DNA from: Alphaproteobacteria bacterium
GTDB lineage: Bacteria; Pseudomonadota; Alphaproteobacteria; Rhizobiales; Devosiaceae
Assembly (NCBI GenBank): GCA_013152625.1
Contig: JAADFY010000104.1
Span: forward strand, 1-5,445
Length of the DNA stretch: 5,445 nt
Reading direction: 5' to 3'
The translations under genes were made by a program, and so were the position numbers. Below, piece after piece: positions 1 to 4,887 of this stretch; positions within the stretch are counted from its first letter, which is position 1, and each line of letters opens with the position of its first letter. Under the pieces are notes generated by a model that was not told the DNA's origin, searched no databases, and saw only the letters and a program-made list of their open reading frames with translations.

Positions 1-840
1 CTGGGCGAGGACTTCTACCGTGCCGGCGGCGTGCCCGCCGTGATCGGCCAACTCATGAAACAAGGGCTGATCCACAACGACGCGCCAACGGTAAACGGCA
101 AATCCATCGGCGAAAACTGTGCGAACGCGGAAATTGGCGACACGAATGTCATTCGCCCGATTGACAACCCGCTCAAGGGGGAGGCGGGGTTTCTCGTGCT
201 AGGCGGCAACCTGTTTGACAATGCGATTATGAAAACAAGCGTTATTTCACCGGAATTTCGCACCCGGTATTTGTCCAACCCGGAAAGCCCCAACGCCTTT
301 GAAGGCCGGGCTATCGTTTTTGACGGCCCCGAGGATTATCACAAGCACATTGATGATCCAGCGCTCGAAATTGACGAACATTGTGTGCTGTTCATGCGCG
401 GGGCAGGGCCCATTGGGTATCCGGGTGCGGCTGAAGTGGTCAATATGCGCCCGCCGGAATATCTGCTAAAAAAAGGGGTGTCCGATCTGGCCTGCATCGG
501 TGACGGGCGTCAGTCGGGTACCTCTGGGTCACCGTCCATCCTGAATGCCTCGCCCGAAGCTGCCGCTGGCGGCAATCTGGCGATACTAAAAACCGGAGAC
601 CGGGTGCGCATTGACCTGAACGTGGGCGAAGTCAATGTATTGATTTCAAACGATGAACTGGCGGAGCGGCGGGCAAGGCTGGAAGCGGCGGGGGGGTACA
701 AATATCCCGACCACCACCCCCCCTGGCAGGAGATCCAGCGCTCCATGATCACCCAGCTTGGCGATGGGGCGGTTTTGAAGCCGGCTGTGAAATATCAGCG
801 CACCGCCCAGAGCAAAGGCATTCCCCGGGACAATCATTAG
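1..840 (+). CDS. IlvD/Edd-family dehydratase, sugar-acid (pentonate) type, C-terminal half (5' partial)
   Basis: The frame is open from base 1 to the TAG at 838-840, giving 279 residues. Family members are about 570-600 aa, so this is roughly the C-terminal half, and the true start and the N-terminal Fe-S cysteines lie outside the window. Visible family features: FYRAGGVPAV (fragment residues 5-14), a GGN loop (68-70), FMRGAGPIGYPG (131-142), the signature GDGRQSGTSGSPS (167-179), and the C-terminal GGYKYPDHHPPWQEIQR (231-247). In this family the serine of the GTS motif (here S175) is the proposed catalytic base. SGTSGSPSILN and the AAGGY...PWQEIQR tail are typical of L-arabinonate/D-xylonate dehydratases rather than of the branched-chain enzyme IlvD. 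Those enzymes use a Fe-S cluster and Mg2+ to convert an aldonate to a 2-keto-3-deoxy acid in the cytoplasm. The exact substrate cannot be read here. The gene is convergent with tetR, 28 bp apart. Confidence 0.9.
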   Translation: MGEDFYRAGGVPAVIGQLMKQGLIHNDAPTVNGKSIGENCANAEIGDTNVIRPIDNPLKGEAGFLVLGGNLFDNAIMKTSVISPEFRTRYLSNPESPNAFEGRAIVFDGPEDYHKHIDDPALEIDEHCVLFMRGAGPIGYPGAAEVVNMRPPEYLLKKGVSDLACIGDGRQSGTSGSPSILNASPEAAAGGNLAILKTGDRVRIDLNVGEVNVLISNDELAERRARLEAAGGYKYPDHHPPWQEIQRSMITQLGDGAVLKPAVKYQRTAQSKGIPRDNH

Positions 841-868
841 GTTCCAGGTGTGGGGGGTACGAATCTGG

Positions 869-1546
869 TTATTCACCCGGCGCGGTCAGATATCCCATGA
901 CCAGATCGAGTATGTGCTGGCGGCGGCGTTTGAACTGGGCCGGCGTGGACAGGTCGCGGTCAAAGATCGCCGACAGGGTATGGTTGTTGGACAGGTAAAA
1001 AAAGCACAACGATGCGATCGAAATATACAGTTCGACCGGATCGATGGCCCGTTTGAACGTACCGTCGGCCAGCCCGCGCTTCAGGGCCGCGCCGATGGTA
1101 TGGCCAAGCCGTTCGTGCATGCCTGCAAGCTGTTCTGATTTCCTGATGTGACGGGCTTTGTGAATATTCTCATCGTTGAGCAGGGCGACGAAATAGCGGT
1201 GCTCGGCGAGGTAATCAAAATTAAATTCGATAAACCGCTCCATCGCCTCCCGGGGCGAAAAGCGGTCCAGTTCGAGGGCCTGTTCGCCCAACCGGAGATC
1301 AGCATAGGCGCGTTCGATCACCTCGGCATAAAGGCTCTCCTTATCGCCGAAATAGTAGTAAAGAAGCTGCTTGTTGACCCCGGCGCTGGCGGTAATCGAC
1401 GACACCCGGGCGCCGCTTAACCCATGCTCGGAAAACTCGCGCCGGGCTGCTTCAAGCAGGCGCGCCCTGGTCCGTTCCGGATCACGCAAAGGCCGGGCAG
1501 GGCGACGGTCGGGCTGGGGAGTAATTGAAATGTCAATATCAACCAT
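869..1546 (-). CDS. TetR/AcrR-family transcriptional regulator
   Basis: A 225-aa cytoplasmic DNA-binding protein of normal TetR length. The N-terminal domain starts after a proline/arginine-rich tail (residues 1-23). RTRARLLEAARREFSEHG (25-42) is helix 1, and the helix-turn-helix runs over about 48-68 (VSSITASAGVNKQLLYYYFG), followed by DKESLYAEV. The C-terminal ligand/dimer domain has NDENIHKARHIR (124-135), RGLADGTFKRAIDP (157-170) and FFYLSNNHTLSAIFDRDL (182-199). This layout resembles the TetR_C_29/RutR-like group, which I infer from memory. The start is the only plausible ATG; no good Shine-Dalgarno is visible before it. A candidate 18-bp operator lies 6-23 bases upstream of the start, so autorepression is likely. 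It is divergent from the SDR-GNAT-DapA operon, the most probable target. The ligand is unknown. Confidence 0.93.
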   Translation of the reverse strand: MVDIDISITPQPDRRPARPLRDPERTRARLLEAARREFSEHGLSGARVSSITASAGVNKQLLYYYFGDKESLYAEVIERAYADLRLGEQALELDRFSPREAMERFIEFNFDYLAEHRYFVALLNDENIHKARHIRKSEQLAGMHERLGHTIGAALKRGLADGTFKRAIDPVELYISIASLCFFYLSNNHTLSAIFDRDLSTPAQFKRRRQHILDLVMGYLTAPGE

Positions 1547-1570
1547 TTGTGATTAACCAGCCGGTTGATA
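1537..1570. repeat. 8-bp perfect inverted repeat around the tetR start
   Basis: TATCAACC (1537-1544) and its exact reverse complement GGTTGATA (1563-1570) flank 18 bases that contain the tetR ATG complement and a further TTAACC (1553-1558). The right arm is shared with the 18-bp palindrome at 1552-1569, so three AACC-type half-sites cluster here. This could be an extended operator in which the repressor covers its own start codon. It could also be a by-product of the better-centred palindrome. Confidence 0.45.
1552..1569. promoter_or_regulatory. Candidate TetR operator 1 (tetR side)
   Basis: ATTAACCAGCCGGTTGAT is an imperfect palindrome with 7 of 9 base pairs symmetric, around AACC-4 bases-GGTT. 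It lies immediately upstream of tetR (start at 1546), where binding would block transcription or initiation of the repressor gene. A second site at 1715-1732 shares 13 of 18 positions, with the common core TAACCnnnCGGTTGA. Size and placement fit TetR operators. Assignment to this particular TetR is inference. Confidence 0.6.
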
Positions 1571-1576
1571 CCACAA

Positions 1577-1705
1577 TCGGCGCCGGTAGCCCATACGATG
1601 GGGGACCGGGTTCCGGGCATTTGTCACACAGGTGGTTGGTGGACAAAAGTGCCGCACCCGTCGGGCTGCCAAATGCGGGGTTTTGTTGACAGGGGTCGGC
1701 GCCGG
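1577..1705. repeat. Duplicated TCGGCGCCGG flanking the centre of the divergent region
   Basis: The 10-mer TCGGCGCCGG, with palindromic core CGGCGCCG, occurs at 1577-1586 and again at 1696-1705. Each copy sits about 21-23 bp, centre to centre, inward of one of the two candidate TetR operators, so the arrangement is mirrored. The role is unknown. It may be a second protein site, or chance in GC-rich DNA. The span between the copies (1587-1695) shows no gene I can support; it contains the TTGACA box near its right end. Confidence 0.4.
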
Positions 1706-1714
1706 GACTATCCA
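1686..1714 (+). promoter_or_regulatory. Candidate promoter of the SDR-GNAT-DapA operon
   Basis: There is a perfect -35 box TTGACA at 1686-1691. Seventeen bases further on, TATCCA (1709-1714) is a weak -10 that matches only the first three consensus bases. Candidate operator 2 begins at 1715, so a bound repressor would sit on the transcription start. Initiation here would give a leader of about 170 nt containing both downstream hairpins. The perfect -35 and the operator position support the call; the poor -10 weakens it. Confidence 0.4.
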
Positions 1715-1732
1715 AGTAACCGAACGGTTGAA
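1715..1732. promoter_or_regulatory. Candidate TetR operator 2 (operon side)
   Basis: AGTAACCGAACGGTTGAA has AACCG and CGGTT as exact inverted arms separated by two bases. It matches operator 1 at 13 of 18 positions with identical half-site spacing. It lies directly after the candidate -10 of the operon promoter, a classic repression position. That the divergent TetR protein binds here is inference. Confidence 0.6.
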
Positions 1733-1773
1733 ACGCGCCGAAGTGCAAAAATGCGGGCGGCGGTGGGGGACCG

Positions 1774-1823
1774 GAGCGTGTCACCGATAAGTGGGCACCG
1801 GTTATCGGATAAATGACACGCTC
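1774..1823 (+). repeat. Leader hairpin 1: bulged palindrome (possible Rhizobiales mosaic repeat)
   Basis: The outer arms GAGCGTGTCA (1774-1783) and TGACACGCTC (1814-1823) are perfectly complementary, as are the inner arms CCGATAA (1784-1790) and TTATCGG (1802-1808). The loop is 11 nt (1791-1801), and a 5-nt ATAAA bulge lies on the 3' side only. No T-tract follows in either direction, so it is not an intrinsic terminator. The string around GATAAGTGGGCACCGGTTATCGG followed by GCTCAAACA closely resembles, from memory, an abundant palindromic intergenic repeat of Rhizobiales (RIME-like mosaic elements). I could not check this against a database. It lies in the predicted 5' leader of the SDR operon. 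Confidence 0.7.
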
Positions 1824-1836
1824 AAACAGGGAAGTA

Positions 1837-1873
1837 GACTGCGGTTTTGCTTCTATCAAAACATGACGCAGTC
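1837..1873 (+). repeat. Leader hairpin 2: second bulged hairpin next to the SDR ribosome site
   Basis: The outer arms GACTGCG (1837-1843) and CGCAGTC (1867-1873) and the inner arms GTTTTG (1844-1849) and CAAAAC (1857-1862) pair perfectly. The loop is 7 nt (CTTCTAT), and a 4-nt ATGA bulge again lies only on the 3' side. It ends 5 nt before the G-rich ribosome site of the SDR gene, so it could influence translation. It may be the second module of the same mosaic repeat as hairpin 1, from which it is 13 nt away. Confidence 0.65.
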
Positions 1874-1877
1874 CAGC

Positions 1878-1885
1878 GGGGGGAA
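1878..1885 (+). promoter_or_regulatory. G-rich ribosome binding site of the SDR gene
   Basis: GGGGGGAA ends 5 nt before the ATG at 1891. It is a purine-rich but non-canonical Shine-Dalgarno. An ATG at 1863 is in another frame and inside hairpin 2, so 1891 is the supported start. Confidence 0.55.
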
Positions 1886-1890
1886 ACTGG

Positions 1891-2922
1891 ATGAACAGTA
1901 CCGATTTACCGACACGGTTTGAGGATGAGGCGGCGCTTGAGACCTTCATGGCCCGCCCCGGCCAGTCACTCATCGATGACCTTGGTGCCCTGGACGGGGA
2001 TATTCTGGTGCTCGGGGTCGGGGGCAAGATGGGCCCCACACTGGCCCGGCTGGCTGCCAACGCCGCACCGGACAAACAGATCACCGGCGTTGCCCGGTTT
2101 TCCACCAAAGGGCTTCAGGAACGACTGGAGGCCGCCGGGATAACAACCATTGCCGCCGACCTTCTGGATCGCGAAGCCCTCCAGGCCCTGCCGGATGTGG
2201 CCAATGTGATTTTCATGGCCGGGCGCAAATTTGGCTCAAAAGGTTCCGAGGAACTGACCTGGGCCATGAACACCCATGTGCCGGCGCTGGTGGCCGAACG
2301 CTACCAGAACTCAAAAATCGTCGCCTTTTCCACCGGCTGCGTATATCCGTATGTGCCGGTCGTCAGCGGTGGCGCCACCGAAACAATGGCGCTAAACCCG
2401 CCGGGGGAATATGCCCAGTCCTGTGTCGGCCGGGAGCGGATGTTTGAATATTTCAGCTTGCGCTACGGCACCAAAGCCGCACTGGTCCGGCTCAACTACG
2501 CCATCGATATGCGCTACGGCGTGCTGTTCGATATCGCGAATAAAGTGCTCGCCGGCACACCGATCGATGTCACCGCCGGGCATGTCAATGTTATCTGGCA
2601 GGCCGATGCAAATGCCCAGATATTGCGAACACTCGCCCATGCCAGCTCGCCCGCTTTTACCCTGAACGTAAGTGGCCCGGAGATTATTTCGGTGCGCTGG
2701 GCGGCCAACCGATTTGCAGAATTGCTCGACCGGGATGTCAGTTTTGTCGGTCAGGAGGCTGAAACCGGCTGGCTGACCAATAATTCAAAAGCGGCTGCCC
2801 TTTTTGGTTATCCCACCGTCCCCCTGGATCGCATGATGGAATGGACCGCTGACTGGGTGGCCCGGGACATGCCAAATCTGGGCAAGCCAACCCAGTTTGA
2901 CGCCCGTGATGGCGTTTACTGA
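1891..2922 (+). CDS. Atypical extended SDR (NAD-dependent epimerase/dehydratase family)
   Basis: A 343-aa cytoplasmic protein. A Rossmann fold begins with DILVLGVGGKMG (37-48), a GxGGxxG-type dinucleotide-binding loop, preceded by a ~36-residue N-terminal extension. Further SDR landmarks are AADLLD (88-93), the NVIFMAG strand (105-111), FSTGCVYPY (146-154) with the expected catalytic Ser at S147, and GEYAQSCVGRERMFEYFS (172-189) carrying the catalytic Tyr Y174. The lysine of YxxxK is replaced by Cys (C178), so the usual Ser-Tyr-Lys triad is incomplete. VNVIWQADANAQILRTLAH (232-250) and FTLNVSGPE (256-264) are typical of the C-terminal substrate lobe. It is the first gene of a three-gene operon downstream of candidate TetR control. 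It probably binds NAD(H)/NADP(H) and acts on a sugar or hydroxy-acid derivative, but the reaction cannot be assigned. YAQSCxGRER occurs, as I recall, in an uncharacterised SDR subgroup, so the substitution is probably subgroup-specific rather than damage. Confidence 0.88.
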   Translation: MNSTDLPTRFEDEAALETFMARPGQSLIDDLGALDGDILVLGVGGKMGPTLARLAANAAPDKQITGVARFSTKGLQERLEAAGITTIAADLLDREALQALPDVANVIFMAGRKFGSKGSEELTWAMNTHVPALVAERYQNSKIVAFSTGCVYPYVPVVSGGATETMALNPPGEYAQSCVGRERMFEYFSLRYGTKAALVRLNYAIDMRYGVLFDIANKVLAGTPIDVTAGHVNVIWQADANAQILRTLAHASSPAFTLNVSGPEIISVRWAANRFAELLDRDVSFVGQEAETGWLTNNSKAAALFGYPTVPLDRMMEWTADWVARDMPNLGKPTQFDARDGVY

Positions 2923-3754
2923 GCCCCTCACGCCCATCACGCTGACCCCCCGTCACATCTCCGGCGCTATGGCGCTGGTTACCGAGGCGGGCTGGAACCA
3001 GGTGGACGCCGACTGGGCGATGATGCTTGAAACCGGAACGGGATTTGGCTTTCAAACCGCCGATGACCGACTGGTGGCCAGTGCGGTCATTTTGCCCTAC
3101 GGCCCCCGGTTGGGCTGGATTTCCATGGTTCTGGTTGCCGGGGACTGGCAACGCAGGGGTTTTGCAACACGGCTGCTGAACACCGCGATCGCTGGCCTTG
3201 AAGATACCGGCCGGACCCCGGCGCTCGATGCCACGCCGGATGGAGAAAAGGTATATGCCCGGCTCGGTTTTACACCGCGCTTTGGTTTTAGCCGCTGGCA
3301 GCGCGGGGCCAAAGATCAGCCTTCAACGGAATTGCCGACCACCGTCGAGGCGGTTGATGAGGCCCACATGGACGAGATCATTGCCTGTGACCGGGGGGTA
3401 TTTGGCGCTGAGCGGGCGGGGATTTTAACCAACCTGGCCGCCCGGGGCGGCCCGGCATACCGTGCCCCTCAAAAAGGCGGGTTTGGGCTAAGCCGGGCTG
3501 GCCGGATCGCCCACCAGATCGGGCCGATCAACGCAGAAAACACCCACAGGGCCATGGACCTGTTTCATGCTCTGCTGGCTGAGATTTCCGGACCGACAAT
3601 TGTTGACGTGCCCGAGGGTCAGATCGGGTTTCTGGAGGGGGTAAAATCCGCCGGATTTACCCGCCAGCGCCCGCTGCTGCGCATGGTGCGCGGCGGGGCC
3701 GAATTTGGTGATACCGCCCGGATGTTTGCACTGGCCGGGCCGGAACTGGGATAA
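2909..3754 (+). CDS. GNAT-family N-acetyltransferase, two-domain (YitH-like)
   Basis: 281 aa from the ATG at 2909. In-frame TTG (2897) and GTG (2906) starts also exist. I prefer the ATG, which overlaps the SDR gene by 14 bp and suggests translational coupling, with no independent Shine-Dalgarno. The N-terminal GNAT fold has LGWISMVLVAGDWQRRGFATRLL (68-90), where QRRGFA is the acetyl-CoA pyrophosphate-binding Q/RxxGxG/A motif. DATPDGEKVYARLGF (107-121) is the typical GNAT motif B. A second C-terminal domain (about 143-281) has DRGVFGAERAGIL (161-173) and GFGLSRAGRIAHQIGPINAEN (191-211), as in the Acetyltransf_18 domain of YitH-type proteins. It would transfer acetyl from acetyl-CoA to an amine in the cytoplasm; the substrate is unknown. 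Its place between an SDR and an aldolase-family enzyme suggests it acts on the same compound class or protects against a toxic intermediate, but this is inference. Confidence 0.88.
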   Translation: MAFTEPLTPITLTPRHISGAMALVTEAGWNQVDADWAMMLETGTGFGFQTADDRLVASAVILPYGPRLGWISMVLVAGDWQRRGFATRLLNTAIAGLEDTGRTPALDATPDGEKVYARLGFTPRFGFSRWQRGAKDQPSTELPTTVEAVDEAHMDEIIACDRGVFGAERAGILTNLAARGGPAYRAPQKGGFGLSRAGRIAHQIGPINAENTHRAMDLFHALLAEISGPTIVDVPEGQIGFLEGVKSAGFTRQRPLLRMVRGGAEFGDTARMFALAGPELG

Positions 3755-3758
3755 AGGA
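3753..3758 (+). promoter_or_regulatory. Ribosome binding site of the DapA-family gene
   Basis: AAAGGA overlaps the GNAT stop codon (3752-3754) and ends 7 nt before the ATG at 3766. It is the clearest Shine-Dalgarno of the operon and fixes this start. Confidence 0.8.
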
Positions 3759-3765
3759 AACCGCG

Positions 3766-4827
3766 ATGAAAAACTGGACCGACTGGCCGGCTGATGTGCT
3801 GGCGGCAATGCGCCGGGGGATTGTCATTCCGGCCTGCCCGCTCATGCTCGATGAAAACCGCGAGTTCGACCGGCGCCGGCAGAAAGCTCTGGTGCAATAT
3901 TATCTGGAGGCCGGAGTTGGCGGGCTGGCCGTTGGTGTGCACACCACCCAGTTCGAAATTCGCGACGTGGGGCTTTATCAGCCGGTGCTGGCATTGGCGG
4001 CACAACAAATTGCCCGGTTTGGCAAAAAGGACTTTGTCGCCGTGGCCGGCCTCGCCGGTAAAACCGAAGCGGCACGGGCCGAGGCTGTGGTTGCAAGGGA
4101 ATTGGGTTACCACGCCGGCCTGTTGTCCCTTGCGGCCTGGGGCGGGGCCTCCCACGACGAGATCATCACCCATTGCCGCGCCGTGGCCGAACAAATCCCC
4201 ATCATCGGTTTTTACCTGCAGCCGGCGGTGGGGGGCATAGAACTGGATGCGGAATTCTGGCGCAGGTTTGCCCTCATTGAAAATGTTGTCGCCATAAAAG
4301 TGGCGTGCTTTGATCGCTACAAAACACTCGATGTGCTGCACGGGGTGGTGGCGGCGAGGGCAGAAGACCGCATCACTTTGTATACCGGCAATGACGATCA
4401 TATCGTTGCGGATCTGGTGACCCCGTTTGTTATTCATCGAGACAACCAACCGGTGATCGCGCGCTTTAAGGGCGGGTTGCTCGGACATTGGTCCGTGTGG
4501 GCCCAAAAAGCAGTTGGTCTGTTGCAGCAATGTCACGATGCGGTGGGCGCCGGGTCAGTCCCCGCCGATCTTCTCGCCCTTGATAGCCAGGTGACCGACG
4601 CCAATGCGGCGTTTTTCGATGTTGCCAACAATTTTGCCGGCTGCATTTCCGGGTGCCACGAGATATTGCGGCGGCAGGGCTTTGTCGACGGGATATGGCT
4701 TTTGGACCGAAATGAGAATTTGAGCCCGGGGCAGGGGGCACTGATCGACCGGGTGTGTGCCGATTACCCCCACCTGAACGACGACGCATTTGTGGCCGCC
4801 AATCTGTCGCGCTGGCTGCAGGCGTAA
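3766..4827 (+). CDS. DHDPS/DapA-superfamily lyase, enlarged, substrate unknown
   Basis: A 353-aa TIM-barrel class I (Schiff-base) enzyme of the dihydrodipicolinate synthase / N-acetylneuraminate lyase superfamily. Landmarks: GIVIPACPLMLDE (18-30) on strand 1, GGLAVGVHTTQFEIRD (52-67) at the usual GTTGE region, GFYLQPAVGG (148-157) with Tyr Y150, and VVAIKVACFDRY (174-185) with the Schiff-base Lys K178. The Tyr-Lys distance of 28 residues equals that in E. coli DapA (Y133/K161). It is about 60 aa longer than DapA, with about 17 extra residues before the TT pair and about 44 after the lysine, including a CISGC cysteine pair (293-297). GVHTTQ replaces the GTTGE that lysine-pathway DapA carries, so it is probably not a lysine-biosynthesis enzyme. 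Relatives cleave or dehydrate 2-keto-3-deoxy acids, which fits the nearby sugar-acid dehydratase. Last gene of the operon, 11 bp after the GNAT stop. Confidence 0.9.
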   Translation: MKNWTDWPADVLAAMRRGIVIPACPLMLDENREFDRRRQKALVQYYLEAGVGGLAVGVHTTQFEIRDVGLYQPVLALAAQQIARFGKKDFVAVAGLAGKTEAARAEAVVARELGYHAGLLSLAAWGGASHDEIITHCRAVAEQIPIIGFYLQPAVGGIELDAEFWRRFALIENVVAIKVACFDRYKTLDVLHGVVAARAEDRITLYTGNDDHIVADLVTPFVIHRDNQPVIARFKGGLLGHWSVWAQKAVGLLQQCHDAVGAGSVPADLLALDSQVTDANAAFFDVANNFAGCISGCHEILRRQGFVDGIWLLDRNENLSPGQGALIDRVCADYPHLNDDAFVAANLSRWLQA

Positions 4828-4862
4828 AAAAAAACGGCCCCGGGGTCAGCGCCCCGGGACCG
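4826..4862 (-). terminator. Rho-independent terminator of the exported-protein gene (minus strand)
   Basis: Read on the minus strand, CGGTCCCGGGG (4862-4852), a 6-nt loop (4851-4846) and CCCCGGGGCCG (4845-4835) form an 11-bp stem with one U-G wobble, followed by nine T (4834-4826). This is a strong intrinsic terminator 25 nt after the stop of the minus-strand gene. On the plus strand the wobble becomes a C-A mismatch and no U-tract follows, so it should be weak for the SDR-GNAT-DapA operon. The T-tract overlaps the DapA-family stop codon. Confidence 0.85.
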
Positions 4863-4887
4863 GTCAGATACCAGTCACACGAAATAA

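Noticed and set aside
690..723. Runs of seven G (690-696) and seven C (717-723), suggesting a frameshift or sequencing error in the dehydratase
   Set aside because: The reading frame stays intact and encodes the family-typical GGY...PPWQEIQR tail across both runs, so no frameshift is indicated.
841..868. Possible bidirectional terminator between the convergent dehydratase and tetR genes
   Set aside because: The 28-bp gap has no convincing stem followed by a T-tract on either strand.
1565..1816. 83-codon plus-strand reading frame in the divergent control region
   Set aside because: It has no ribosome site and an unconvincing composition. It overlaps the operators, the promoter box and hairpin 1, so it is best treated as non-coding.
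1774..1823. Hairpin 1 as an intrinsic terminator or attenuator stem
   Set aside because: Despite the strong stem, no U-tract follows on either strand. A repeat or other cis-acting structure fits better.
2897..2908. TTG (2897) or GTG (2906) as the GNAT start
   Set aside because: Both lack a ribosome site and would only lengthen the overlap with the SDR gene. The ATG at 2909 is the simpler choice, although coupling makes the exact start uncertain.
3619..4536. 305-codon minus-strand reading frame antisense to the GNAT and DapA-like genes
   Set aside because: Both plus-strand genes are supported by clear domain motifs. The antisense frame has no recognisable domain and is a GC-rich shadow.
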